Part shown: positions 42,014 through 51,900 of the stretch, piece by piece
How the letters are laid out: each line of letters opens with the position of its first letter
How positions within the stretch are numbered: the stretch's first letter is position 1
Assembly (NCBI RefSeq): GCF_009617575.1
Contig: NZ_WIXJ01000001.1
Span: 124,001-188,000 of the forward strand
Direction of reading: 5' to 3'
Origin: Rhodocyclus gracilis
GTDB lineage: Bacteria; Pseudomonadota; Gammaproteobacteria; Burkholderiales; Rhodocyclaceae
Length of the DNA stretch: 64,000 bases
The notes under the pieces: generated by a model
Seen by the model: only the letters and a program-made list of their open reading frames with translations
Told to the model about the DNA's origin: nothing
The model's database searches: none
Position numbers and translations under genes: made by a program

Positions 42014-42415
42014 GTCTGCCCCTCGACCGGAAGGCAAGGGCGAACATTGCCCGCGACGGGGTCAAAGGGGATACAACAAGATAGATGAATGCGCATGACG
42101 GAGCTTCGCGAAGAACCACTTGGGGCCCGGAGACACAAGGCGACGCAAGCCCCATGCAAAAATCCGGCCAGCCTCTTCCGGCACAGCCGAGGTGCCAGGC
42201 CTCCAGCACAGAAGGCACTCAGGCAGACCGCCCACGGCGCAGCCTCGCCGCGAGGAGAAAAGCCGCAGACCACGCACACCAAGGAACGCGCGCCCCCGCT
42301 GACAGGGCGCCATACGCCCCGTCAGCCGAAGGAAGAGGCGCGCCGGGCAACGCACCAATACGGGGCGCGCCCCAAAACAGCGCACCGCAGCGGCCACGTG
42401 CCGCCGGGAGGATAG
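42014..42415. other. Gene-poor 402-bp intergenic region with a hairpin
   Basis: No convincing coding frame on either strand. It contains an 11-bp stem with one mismatch, CTGACAGGGCG (42299-42309) / CGCCCCGTCAG (42315-42325), and a perfect 12-bp palindrome GGGGCGCGCCCC near 42363. Could hold a small RNA or only the long leader of the GGDEF/EAL gene; nothing decides this. Confidence 0.35.
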
Positions 42416-43186
42416 TTACTCCGCTGGCGAACGCCAGATCAGCGACGCCATCCGCCCGCAGCTTCCATCACGGCGGTAGGAGTAAAAGCGCTCCGCGTCG
42501 CGGAAGGTGCACGCCTGCCCCCCCGTGATCTGCGCAACGCCTAGGCGGCGCAATCGTTCGCGGGCCAGGGCGTAGAGATCGGCCAGCCACTTGCCCTCTC
42601 CCTGCGCGCGGAATGCCGCGCTGTCTGCCGCATCCACCGCAAGAAACGCGGCACGTACCTCATCACCAACGACGAAGGCCGTCGAGCCGATGGCCGGCCC
42701 GAAAAAAGCGTACAAACGCTCCGGAGGGCACGCCATCGCCGCCACCGTGCGTTCGATGACGCCGCCACACAAGCCACGCCAGCCGGCGTGCGCAGCGCCC
42801 ACCACCGAGCCCTCCCGATCACAGAGAAGAACCGGCAAACAATCGGCCGTCAACACGGCGCAGACCACCCCAGCCTGCCGGGTGATTGCAGCATCCGCAC
42901 GCGGCGGCACGGCATCCGGACTCGCCGGCGAAAACAACTCGACGACCTCGACGCCATGCACCTGCTCCAGCCAGTGCGGCGGCGAAGGCAGCGCCGTTGC
43001 CAGCAGCGCGCGGTTGGCGGCCACGGCACGCGGATCGTCCGCCACGTGCATGGCGAGATTGAAACCTGCGAAGGCCCCCTGGCTGAAGCCTCCCTGACGC
43101 GTGGTCAGCAGCGTACGCACCGACGGCGGCGCCGACCAGTCCGCCGCCCAATGACCAAACGCAGGCGATGCCGACGAATCAGCCAC
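42416..43186 (-). CDS. pgeF: Peptidoglycan editing factor PgeF / YfiH (polyphenol oxidase family)
   Basis: 256-residue CNF1/YfiH-fold protein; conserved LTADCLPVLLCD, GAAHAGWRGL and the C-terminal SYRRDG(S)CGRMASLI carry the metal-binding Cys/His residues. YfiH removes mis-incorporated serine muropeptide precursors; older names call it a laccase. Its start overlaps the RluD stop by 8 bp, matching the rluD-yfiH order of E. coli. Confidence 0.92.
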   Translation of the reverse strand: MADSSASPAFGHWAADWSAPPSVRTLLTTRQGGFSQGAFAGFNLAMHVADDPRAVAANRALLATALPSPPHWLEQVHGVEVVELFSPASPDAVPPRADAAITRQAGVVCAVLTADCLPVLLCDREGSVVGAAHAGWRGLCGGVIERTVAAMACPPERLYAFFGPAIGSTAFVVGDEVRAAFLAVDAADSAAFRAQGEGKWLADLYALARERLRRLGVAQITGGQACTFRDAERFYSYRRDGSCGRMASLIWRSPAE

Positions 43187-44489
43187 GCCGCGAACGCTTC
43201 CTGGCTAAGGCGCCGCCGTCAGAGGGGGCGCTATCGTCTTCCGTCGCCAAAGAGGTAAGGGCGGCAGATTCGCCCTCGTCTACGCACTCGTCGTGAAGCT
43301 CGTCGTCGCTTACCAGTTCGTCAAAGGCCTCGTCATCGTCCTCGACGAACGATTCCTCACCATCGGCGCCCTCGGCTTCGTCACCGGCCACGTCGCACCC
43401 CTCGTCGTAGTCGCCCTCTTCGCCCTCTTCGTACTCATCGCCGCGCACATAGAAAACCTGCGGGCCGTCGCCCTCGTCCCAATCGTCGTCAAATTCGTCC
43501 GCCTGCGCCGCGTCAATCGCGGCCTGCGCCGCCTCTGCAGCAGCGCGCAAGTCGTCGAGCAGGCCCGCGAAATCCTCGGGAATCGGCGACGTCCATTGCA
43601 TCGTGCGGCCAGTGACGGGATGCACCAAGCCCAGACGCCAGGCATGCAGCGCCTGCCGATGAAAAACGGCACCCACGGGGATGCGGCTGGCGCCGCCGCC
43701 GTAAACCGGATCACCGACCAGGGGATGACCAATCGACGCCATGTGCACCCGGATCTGGTGCGTGCGCCCGGTTTCCAGGGCGCACTCGACGAGCGTACAG
43801 CCGATGAAGCGTTCGAGAATCCGGTAGTGCGTACGGGCCGGCTTGCCGCCGCGCACGACCGCCATTTTGGTGCGCTGGGTGGGATGGCGGCCAATCGGCG
43901 CATCTACCATGCCGTCGCGCTCGCACTCGCCACGCACCAGCGCGCGATAACGCCGTTTGACCGTACGCGCCTGCAACTGCCGCACCAGATCGGTCTGCGC
44001 TGCGAGGGTCCGGGCGACGACCAGAAGGCCGCTGGTGTCCTTGTCCAGACGATGAACGATGCCGCCACGCGGCACCGCCGCCAGTGCTGGGGAATAATGC
44101 AGCAGGGCGTTCAGCAGGGTGCCGTTCCAGTTGCCGTTGCCCGGGTGAACGACAAGACCGGCCGGTTTGTCGATCACCAGCAGGGAGTCGTCCTCGTAGA
44201 TCACCGAGAGCGGGATATTTTCAGCGGTAGCGGATTCGCTGCACACCTCCTCGACAGCGTCAACCACGAGCGTCTCGCCGCCCCAGAGCCGGCGACGCGT
44301 CTCGGTCAGCGTTTCACTGCCCAGACGGACACGCCCGTCGCGAATCCAGCCTTGCAGGCGATTGCGCGAATGCTGCGGCAACAGGCGGGCAAGAATCCGA
44401 TCCAGCCGTTCGCCCCCACAATCCGAGGGGACGATCAAGGAAAGGGGAACGCTTGCGCTATAATCGCCGCGCCCCGATGCCGAATTCAT
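43179..44489 (-). CDS. rluD: 23S rRNA pseudouridine synthase RluD with acidic C-terminal tail
   Basis: 436 residues: S4-like RNA-binding domain (RLDRILARLLPQHSRNRLQGWI), then the synthase domain with catalytic Asp in GGIVHRLDKDTSGLLVVAR and the RTHQIRVHMASIGHP motif. It modifies helix 69 of 23S rRNA. The final about 100 residues are an unusual Asp/Glu-rich tail (EGEEGDYDEG, FVEDDDEAFDE) ending in basic KRSRRG; family members usually stop near 330. Start taken at ATG 44489; ATGs at 44516 and 44519 are alternatives. Divergent from bamD, as in other proteobacteria. Confidence 0.9.
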   Translation of the reverse strand: MNSASGRGDYSASVPLSLIVPSDCGGERLDRILARLLPQHSRNRLQGWIRDGRVRLGSETLTETRRRLWGGETLVVDAVEEVCSESATAENIPLSVIYEDDSLLVIDKPAGLVVHPGNGNWNGTLLNALLHYSPALAAVPRGGIVHRLDKDTSGLLVVARTLAAQTDLVRQLQARTVKRRYRALVRGECERDGMVDAPIGRHPTQRTKMAVVRGGKPARTHYRILERFIGCTLVECALETGRTHQIRVHMASIGHPLVGDPVYGGGASRIPVGAVFHRQALHAWRLGLVHPVTGRTMQWTSPIPEDFAGLLDDLRAAAEAAQAAIDAAQADEFDDDWDEGDGPQVFYVRGDEYEEGEEGDYDEGCDVAGDEAEGADGEESFVEDDDEAFDELVSDDELHDECVDEGESAALTSLATEDDSAPSDGGALARKRSRRG

Positions 44490-44517
44490 CGGCGTCTTTT
44501 TCTGCGGAATGCTCATC

Positions 44518-45312
44518 ATGCGTAGTTTAGCGGTTATCGCAGCGCTTTTCCTTACGGTCCTCGTCAGCGGTTGCGGCCTGCTGCCTGACAAGAAGGACGA
44601 AACCAGCGGCTGGTCGGCCAACAAGCTCTACGCCGAAGCGAAGGATGCCCTCAACGAAGGCTCCTACGACAAGTCGATCAAGTATTTCGAGAAGCTCGAA
44701 TCGCGCTATCCCTATGGCCGTTTTGCGCAGCAAGCGCAGATGGAAGTCGCTTACGCCTACTGGAAATCCAGCGAGCCTGCATCCGCCATCGCGGCCTGCG
44801 ACCGCTTCATCAAGCTGCACCCGAATCATCCGAACGTCGATTACGTCTATTACCTGAAGGGACTCGTCAACTTCAACGAAGACCTCGGACTGCTTGGCTC
44901 GATCAGCGGGCAGGATCTCACCGAGCGTGACCCGAAGGGTCTGACTGACGCCTTCGACTCCTTCCGCGAACTGGCGACGCGCTTCCCGGACAGCAAATAC
45001 ACGCCCGACGCGGTGGCCCGCATGAAGTATCTGGTCAACGCCATGGCCTCGCACGAAGTCCACGTCGCACGCTACTACATGAAGCGCGGCGCTTACCTCG
45101 CGGCGATCAATCGCGCGCAGGGCGCACTCAAGAATTACCCGAACGCACCGGCCATCGAAGAAGCCCTCTTCATCATGGTCAAGGGCTACGACCAACTCGG
45201 CCTGACCGACCTGCGCAACGACGCCGAACGCGTCATGCGCAAGAACTTCCCGAACAGCGAGTTCTACACGCGCGGCATCGAGCGCAGCGAACCATGGTGG
45301 AAGCTCTGGTAA
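44518..45312 (+). CDS. bamD: Outer-membrane assembly lipoprotein BamD
   Basis: 264 residues: signal peptide with lipobox LVSGC (Cys about 18), then TPR repeats (NKLYAEAKDALNEGSYDKSIKYF and following) of the BamD/ComL family. It is an essential part of the BAM complex inserting beta-barrel proteins. ATG 44518 has GGA 9 bp upstream; ATG 44509 is too close to it. A perfect -10 TATAAT at 44459-44464, with no clear -35, is the likely promoter. Confidence 0.94.
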   Translation: MRSLAVIAALFLTVLVSGCGLLPDKKDETSGWSANKLYAEAKDALNEGSYDKSIKYFEKLESRYPYGRFAQQAQMEVAYAYWKSSEPASAIAACDRFIKLHPNHPNVDYVYYLKGLVNFNEDLGLLGSISGQDLTERDPKGLTDAFDSFRELATRFPDSKYTPDAVARMKYLVNAMASHEVHVARYYMKRGAYLAAINRAQGALKNYPNAPAIEEALFIMVKGYDQLGLTDLRNDAERVMRKNFPNSEFYTRGIERSEPWWKLW

Positions 45313-45456
45313 GCCGGAGCGCGAAGCCTCGCCGGTGATCGGCGAGCACCGGAAATTCCATTCGCGTAGAATCCCCGACAAGCCGCCGTTGTGGCCAAGC
45401 GCGACAACGGCGGCGTGGCAGCACCTTACATCCATCCTTAGCGGGAGAAGAAAGGC

Positions 45457-46752
45457 ATGTCGGTCAGGGATCTCTATCTGCACAAACGCACCACGCCGGA
45501 CGAAGCCATGTCGCACGTTCGCAGCGGCGACTTCATCATCGTCCCCACCGGCGTCGGCGAACCGCCAGCGCTATTGCATGCGCTGTCCGCCCAGCGGCGA
45601 CGCTTCCGCGACGTCAAGGTGGCGCAGATTCTCCCGCTCGGCAAATACGACTACTTCGACGCCGAGACCGCTGACTGTGTGCGCCACGTCGCCTTCTTCT
45701 TCAGCGGCGCCACGCGGGCGGGCGGGCAAGCGGGCCTGATCGACTACATCCCCAGCTATTTTTCGGAAATGCCGGGTCTCATCGAGCGCGGCATGATCCC
45801 CGCCGATGTCGTTCTGTCGATGGCCTCGCCGATGGATCAGCACGGGTATTTCTCGCTCAGCCTCGGCGCTGACTACACCATGGCTTCCGTTGCGCGTGCC
45901 CGCGCCATCGTTCTGGAAGTCAATCCGAACGTTCCCTTCGCCAACGGCAACTGTCACATCCACATCTCGCAAGTGGCCGCGCTGGTGGAAAGCGAAACGC
46001 CGCTGTTCGAAGTCGGCCTGCCCAAAATCGGCCCGGTACAGGAAGCCATTGCCCAATACGTTGCCGACCTGATCGAAGACGGCTCGACGCTACAGATCGG
46101 CTACGGCGGCATTCCCGACGCCGTCGTCATGCAACTGACGCACAAGCACGACCTCGGCATCCATACCGAGATGATCGGCGACGGCATCCTCACCCTGCTC
46201 GAAAGCGGCGCCGTCACCAACCGCAAGAAGAACTACCTGCCCGGCAAGATGATCGCCACCTTCGCGCTCGGCTCGAAGAAGCTCTACGAGTTCATGCATC
46301 GCAATCCGATGCTCGAAATGCACCCCGTCGATTTCACCAACGACCCGTATCTGGTATCGCGCAACGACAACCTGATCAGCATCAACGCCACCTTGCAGAT
46401 CGATCTGGTCGGCCAGTGCGGCTCGGAAACCTTCGGGCCGCTGCCCTACTCCGGCACCGGCGGACAAGCCGACTTCGTGCGCGCCGCCAATCGTTCGCGC
46501 GGCGGCAAGGCCTTCATCGTTCTGCCCTCAACCGCCAAAAACGATACGCTCTCGCGCATCGTCCCGACGCTATCTCCGGGAACGCACGTCACCACCAGCA
46601 AGAACGACGTCAACTACGTCGTCACCGAGTACGGCGTTGCCCAGTTGCGCGGCAAATCGGCCAAACAGCGGGCGCGCGAACTGATCGCCATTGCCCACCC
46701 TGACTTCCGTGCCGAACTGACGGACGCCGCACGCAAGATCAACCTCCTCTGA
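45457..46752 (+). CDS. Acetyl-CoA hydrolase/transferase family protein
   Basis: 431-residue family I CoA-transferase-type enzyme (acetyl-CoA hydrolase / 4-hydroxybutyrate CoA-transferase group). Both alpha/beta domains are present; the catalytic Glu is probably in GIHTEMIGDGI, and the CoA region has GTGGQADFVRAAN. It exchanges or hydrolyses acyl-CoA, e.g. acetyl-CoA with another carboxylate. The exact substrates cannot be read. The ATG follows GGGAGAAGAAAGG. Confidence 0.88.
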   Translation: MSVRDLYLHKRTTPDEAMSHVRSGDFIIVPTGVGEPPALLHALSAQRRRFRDVKVAQILPLGKYDYFDAETADCVRHVAFFFSGATRAGGQAGLIDYIPSYFSEMPGLIERGMIPADVVLSMASPMDQHGYFSLSLGADYTMASVARARAIVLEVNPNVPFANGNCHIHISQVAALVESETPLFEVGLPKIGPVQEAIAQYVADLIEDGSTLQIGYGGIPDAVVMQLTHKHDLGIHTEMIGDGILTLLESGAVTNRKKNYLPGKMIATFALGSKKLYEFMHRNPMLEMHPVDFTNDPYLVSRNDNLISINATLQIDLVGQCGSETFGPLPYSGTGGQADFVRAANRSRGGKAFIVLPSTAKNDTLSRIVPTLSPGTHVTTSKNDVNYVVTEYGVAQLRGKSAKQRARELIAIAHPDFRAELTDAARKINLL

Positions 46753-46755
46753 ACC

Positions 46756-46804
46756 CCCGCCACCGCAAGCACGGCGCGCCTACGGCCGTGCTTGCGGTGG
46801 CGGG
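46756..46804. terminator. 20-bp perfect hairpin between convergent genes
   Basis: CCCGCCACCGCAAGCACGGC (46756-46775) and its exact complement (46785-46804), 9-nt loop, starting 4 bp after the CoA-enzyme stop. The right arm is also the last codons of the convergent DUF3293 gene (PPPQARP). No T-run; likely a bidirectional transcript-end structure. Confidence 0.65.
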
Positions 46805-47511
46805 CTGTCGGCAACAAGCCAGAGAAGGCGCGGCGGGCTATCGACTATCGGAGCCATCTCGGCCTTCGCTTTAGCACCGTCGCAGCTTTGCGCCACCGCG
46901 CCATCGCCGGCAACACCAGCAGCGGCTAGCGGCAAACGACCTCCAACGACGACCGCTGCCTGAGCGAATTCGCGGGCCAGTCCGCACATGGCGTCGCAGG
47001 GCGCATCAAGCACGAAAAACCCGGGCTCGGGCGGCCAGTCGCCGGCATCGGCGAGCGCGACGCTACGCGCCAGGCGCCAGCCCGTCGACCGCAGACGCGC
47101 CGCCAATGCCGCATCGGCGGCGGCGTTCTGTTGCGGCGACCGCAAACGCCCCTGCGGATTGTGAGCGGTCAGAATCGCCCAGTACGTGACGCCCATCGTG
47201 CGGCACCAGGTAACGAAGGCGCGATTAACACCGTCGATGCGCAGATCGAAATAGTCCGGCGAACCGCCGTTGCCCACGCGGCTTCCCGCCGCAGCTGCCG
47301 GGGCTATCGGAGCTATCGGAGCTATCGGAGCTATCGGAGCTATCGGAGCTATCGGAGCTATCGGAGCATTAGCGAGCAGCGACGACAGCGAAAACTCCGG
47401 CCCAACCCCGTCGAGCCTGCTCGCGACGCGGTAGCAAGTCGCCCCGAACGCCGCCGCCAAATGGGGATCGGCCGCCGCCTCTGGCCGTTCAGACGTCAGC
47501 GGAATCGTCAT
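46780..47511 (-). CDS. DUF3293 family protein with (Ala-Pro-Ile) repeat
   Basis: 243 residues. The block ITAHNPQGRLRSPQQNAAA, followed by GDWPPEPGFFVLD and a C-terminal region after LAREFAQAAVV, matches the DUF3293 pattern; function unknown. Between the first strand (YRVASRL) and the core there is an inserted (Ala-Pro-Ile)x7 run encoded by a 9-bp tandem repeat. The start at 47511 overlaps the rmuC stop by 23 bp. The longer frame to 47706 lies inside rmuC and is rejected. Confidence 0.75.
   Translation of the reverse strand: MTIPLTSERPEAAADPHLAAAFGATCYRVASRLDGVGPEFSLSSLLANAPIAPIAPIAPIAPIAPIAPIAPAAAAGSRVGNGGSPDYFDLRIDGVNRAFVTWCRTMGVTYWAILTAHNPQGRLRSPQQNAAADAALAARLRSTGWRLARSVALADAGDWPPEPGFFVLDAPCDAMCGLAREFAQAAVVVGGRLPLAAAGVAGDGAVAQSCDGAKAKAEMAPIVDSPPRLLWLVADSPPPQARP
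47302..47364. repeat. 9-bp tandem repeat, seven units
   Basis: Unit AGCTATCGG: six perfect copies (47311-47364) preceded by one with a single change (GGCTATCGG, 47302-47310). In frame it encodes Ala-Pro-Ile on the minus strand. Copy-number change would lengthen or shorten the protein without a frameshift. Confidence 0.95.
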
Positions 47512-48820
47512 CGGCGGCGAGCGACGCCATGTCGCCGAGTTGTTCCTGCGCTTCCGCCAGCGGCAAAGCTTCCACGCTGCGCAGCTTGCGCTCGATCTGG
47601 CGCGTCCGAACGCCGGCCGCGTCGATGCTGCGGGTTGCCAGTTCGAGCTTCTTGCGTGTCGCCTCCAGCGCTTCGCCAAATTTGCCGAATTCGGTTTTGA
47701 CCGCACCGAGCACCGCCCACACTTCCGAGGAACGCTGCTCGATGGCGAGCGTGCGAAAGCCCATTTGCAGGCTGTTGAGCATGGCCGCCAAGGTTGTCGG
47801 CCCCGCCAGACTGATACGAAAATCGCGTTGCAAGGTCTCGGCCAGCGCCGGGCGGCGCAAGGCTTCGGCGTACAAACCTTCGATCGGCAGGTAAAGGATG
47901 GCGAAATCCGTGGTGTGCGGCGGCTCCAGGTATTTCTCGCGGATACTCTTCGCTTCGGCGCGCAAACGTGCTTCCAGCGCCTTCGCCGCCACTTCGACGG
48001 CTATCGGGTCGGCACGGTCCTGTGCGTCAAGCAGGCGCTGATAGTCCTCAATTGGAAACTTGGCGTCGATGGGCAACCAGACGGGCGGCCCGCCGTCGCC
48101 GGCGACGCGGCGAACCTCTCGCCCCGGCAGACGAATGGCGAACTCGACGCGCTCGCTGCTGCCCGGCCGCGTCGCCACGTTGCGCGCGTACTGCTCGGCG
48201 GTCAGCACTTGCTCGAGCAGGGCTTCCAGTTGCACCTCGCCCCAAGTACCGCGCGTCTTCACATTGGTCAGCACGCGTTTCAGATCGCCGACGCCGGCAG
48301 CCAGCGTGTGCATCTCGCCGAGGCCGCGCTGTACCTGCTCCAGACGCTCGCTGACAAGGCGAAAGGACTCGCCGAGACGCTGTTCAAGGGTCGCGTGCAG
48401 TTTCTCGTCGACGGTCTGCCGCATCGCTTCCAGACGCGCCGCGTTGTCGTTCTGCAGCGACGACAGACGCGCTTCGACGGCCTGACGCAATTGCTCAAAA
48501 CGCGCGTCCATGCTGCCCGTCATGCGTCCCAGCTGCTGGCCGAAACCCTCCAGCTGCTGCGCCTGCTGCGCGCCAAGGCGGGCCAGCGCAGCGCCCATGA
48601 CCTCGCTCTGGCGGGCGACGGCCTCGGCGTTCTCGACACGGCTATCGCGCGCGCTCTGACTCGACTCTTGGCGCACCCGCGCCAGCTCTTCGCGCAAATC
48701 GCGTTCCAGCCGTTGCACGCTGGCGTCGATGGCAAGAAGACGCGAGGTTCTCGCCAGCACCACTACGATTAACAGCACCACCGCCGCCAGCACGACGCCG
48801 GGCATGACCCACTCGTTCAT
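47489..48820 (-). CDS. rmuC: DNA recombination protein RmuC
   Basis: 443 residues: N-terminal membrane anchor (about 5-24), a long coiled coil (about 30-170), then the RmuC nuclease-like domain (TRGTWGEVQLEALLEQVL, LPGREVRRVAGDGG, PIDAKFPIEDYQRLLDA). RmuC limits inversions and rearrangements at short repeats. The start at 48820 (MNEWVMPGVV) gives a normal membrane anchor. The gene overlaps the DUF3293 start. Confidence 0.92.
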   Translation of the reverse strand: MNEWVMPGVVLAAVVLLIVVVLARTSRLLAIDASVQRLERDLREELARVRQESSQSARDSRVENAEAVARQSEVMGAALARLGAQQAQQLEGFGQQLGRMTGSMDARFEQLRQAVEARLSSLQNDNAARLEAMRQTVDEKLHATLEQRLGESFRLVSERLEQVQRGLGEMHTLAAGVGDLKRVLTNVKTRGTWGEVQLEALLEQVLTAEQYARNVATRPGSSERVEFAIRLPGREVRRVAGDGGPPVWLPIDAKFPIEDYQRLLDAQDRADPIAVEVAAKALEARLRAEAKSIREKYLEPPHTTDFAILYLPIEGLYAEALRRPALAETLQRDFRISLAGPTTLAAMLNSLQMGFRTLAIEQRSSEVWAVLGAVKTEFGKFGEALEATRKKLELATRSIDAAGVRTRQIERKLRSVEALPLAEAQEQLGDMASLAADDDSADV

Positions 48821-48908
48821 TACGTCACTCGTTGGAAAAGGCTCCTCGCGCCGCATTGGCGCGCTTCAGCCGTCCGCGAATCGTACCGGCTTTGTCGCCG
48901 GCGCGCAG

Positions 48909-51900
48909 TTACAGACTGGAGAGCAGCAACAGCATGTGCTCCTGATAGCGCAGCAACTCCGGCACACGTGCCAGCGCCACCTCGCGCTCGCCAGCTCGCG
49001 CCAGCGCCAGCAACTCCCGCCCAAGCGCATGAATCCGCTCGTGCAGACGACCAATCTCGTGAAAATCGGCATGTTCGCCATAGCGCAAGGCACCGCGCCC
49101 GGCGAACCAGCGCCCGAAGGGGCATTTGCTCGGGTCCAGCTCGATGGAGCGCTGGCCGTCGAAATTACCGAGCAAATCGATCAGGCGGTCGAGCCAGCGG
49201 CGCTGACTCTTGGCGACGACGATCAGCCACGGATCGAGGTAGTCCTCCGAGGTGTGATTGAGCGCCGACCACTCCTTCGCCTCACGCCAGTGGCCGATCC
49301 ACTCCGGCAGCGCCTCGGCGGGCATCGGCCGGGCGATGCCGTAGCCCTGACAAATATGGCAACCGATGCTCAGCAGCAAGGCGCCGTGGTCCATGCTTTC
49401 GACGCCTTCGGCGATCACCTGCCGATTGAAGGCCTGAGCAAGCCTGACGACCCCCTCGACAATGCCGAGGTCATTGGGGTCGTCGAGCATGTCGCGCACG
49501 AAGCTCTGATCGATCTTGAGAATGTCGACCGGTAGATCGCGGAAATACGTCAGCGACGAATAGCCGGTACCAAAGTCGTCGAGCGCAAAGCGCACGCCCA
49601 GTTCGCGACAACTGGCGAGCGTTCGGGCCGCTTGCCCCATGTCGCTGAGGGCGGCTGTCTCAAGTATCTCCAGTTCGAACTTGCCCGGCTGGGCGCCGGG
49701 ATGACGTTCCAGCGCCAGACGCAAGCGCTCGGTGAAGTTGCTCTGTAGCAGATGATTGGCGCTGACATTGGCGCTGACCGAAATCATCAGGCCCTCGGCG
49801 TGCCAGATTTCCATCTGCCGCAAGGCGGAATCGATCACCCACTCGCCCAGATCGATCTCGAGATCGCTGCCTTCGAGATGCGGCAGGAAGAGTCCGGGCG
49901 CCAGCATTCCCTCTTCCGGATGCTGCCAGCGAATCAGCGCTTCGGCACCGAGCACCTCGCCGGTAATGAGATCGACCTTGGGCTGGAAGTGCAGAAGGAA
50001 TTCGTTGCATTCCAGCGCCTGATGCAGGCGTTGAATCTGTTGCCAGCGCGCCTGCAATTTGCGGTCGTGCTCGGCGTTGAAGACAAAAAAGCGGTTCTTG
50101 CCCGCCTCCTTGGCGCGGTACATGGCCTGATCGGCGTGCCGCAACAAGGTATCGGCATCATCGACGTCCGGCGGCGACAGCGTCACGCCGATACTCGCCG
50201 AGACGCTGATCATCGCCCCGTCGATGGCGACGGGCGCGCTGACCGCGGCCAACACCCGATTGAGCACGGCATGGCATTCCTCGCTGCCGGGCAGATCGGT
50301 GATGAGCAGCACAAACTCGTCGCCGCCCAGACGCGCCAGGGTATCGTCGGCCCGCAGCAAACCTTTCAGCCGTGCCGTGATCTCGATCAACAGGCGGTCG
50401 CCCGCGCCGTGGCCGTGCGTGTCGTTGACCGGTTTGAAGCCGTCGAGATCGAGGTAGCACACCGCCACCGGCCTCTCGCTGCGATGCGCGCGCGCAATCG
50501 CCTGCCCCAGACGATCCGCCAGCAGTCGCCGGTTCGGCACGCCCGTCAGCGTGTCGTAGTGCGCAATACGATCCAGCTCTTCTTCGTGCTGCTTGAGCAC
50601 GCTGATGTCGGAGAAGACGCCGATGTAGTGCTGCACGCGGTTTTCGTCGTCGCGCACCGCCGAGATGGAGAGCATCTCGGGGTATATCTCGCCGTTCTTG
50701 CGCCGGTTCCACAACTCGCCGCGCCAGAAATCCTGCCGGACGAGCGTATCCCACATATCCGAATAAAAAGCCGGCCCCTGTCGCCCCGAAGCCAGGAGGC
50801 TGGCGAACTGACCGACGGCGTCCTCGCGCGTGAAACCGGTGATGCGCGTGAAAGACGGATTGACATCGACGATGCGCGAATCGGCATCGGTGATCATGAT
50901 GCCTTCCTGACTGTTGGTGAAAACCCGCGACGCCAGCCGCAGATCGGCATCGGATGCCTTGCGCGCCGTGATATCCCGGATCACCGAAAGCAGCCGCACC
51001 TGGCTACCGATCTGCGCCAGCCGCAGAGCAACTTCCACCCAGAACAAGTGCCCATCACTCTTGCGCGCCAGCCATTCAAAGACTTGCGGCCCTTCCTGCT
51101 TGACGCGCTCGATCCACACGGCGATTTCAGCGGTAGAAAACGGCGGAGTCCCCGAACTCAGCGCATCGGGATGCAAGCCGACGATGTCCTCACGACTGAA
51201 GCCATACATCTCGCAACTGCGCTTGTTGCAGTCGATGACGACGCCCGTCGCTTCGTCGTGAATGAAAATCGCGTCGCTGATCGAGTTGAAAATCTCGCGA
51301 AAACGGTTTTCGCTCTCCAGCAAGGTCTGCTCGGCCTGCCGGCGCACGCTGACGTCGGCGATCACGCCGACCAGACCGGCATCGTTGGCGTCCAGATCGT
51401 AAAAGCGCCGCCCGGAGAGATTGCCCCAGAACTCACTCTGATCCGCTCGCACATACCGGCGCTCAAGGTCGATGTTCATCAGCTTGCCGGAAGCGAGATC
51501 GCGCATCTTTTGCAGGCCGAGGGAACGTTCCGTCGGGTGGACGAGAGCGACGTACTCCTCCCCGATCAGGCGATCAAGCGGCATGGCGAACATCTCGGAC
51601 ATACGACGATTGGCGAAGGAAATCCTGCCCTGCGTGTCGACCAGAAAGATCGCCACACTTGAAGTGTCGAGGATCTGCTGGATCATCGACTCGCGATTGG
51701 CGAGATCCTCATTGACGTTCGCCAAGGCCAGTTCCGCCTGCCGGCGCTCCTCGATCTCCTGACGCAAGACGCCGACCAGATCGACCGCCATCGCGTCAAA
51801 GGTGCGCGACAGTTCGCCGAATTCGTCCTGCGCGTTACTACTGCAGCGCACCGACAGATCGCCTCGCGACACCGCCTGAACGGCTTCGCGCAAGGTCGTC

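Noticed and set aside
43293-44525. 410-codon open frame on the plus strand
   Set aside because: Antisense shadow of rluD; the real gene carries HRLDKDTSG and overlaps pgeF normally.
47302-47364. CRISPR array
   Set aside because: The repeats are 9 bp, contiguous and in frame in a gene; no spacers, no cas genes.
49752-51662. 636-codon open frame on the plus strand
   Set aside because: Antisense shadow of the PAS-GGDEF-EAL-CZB gene; His/Arg/Gln-rich translation with no domain signal.
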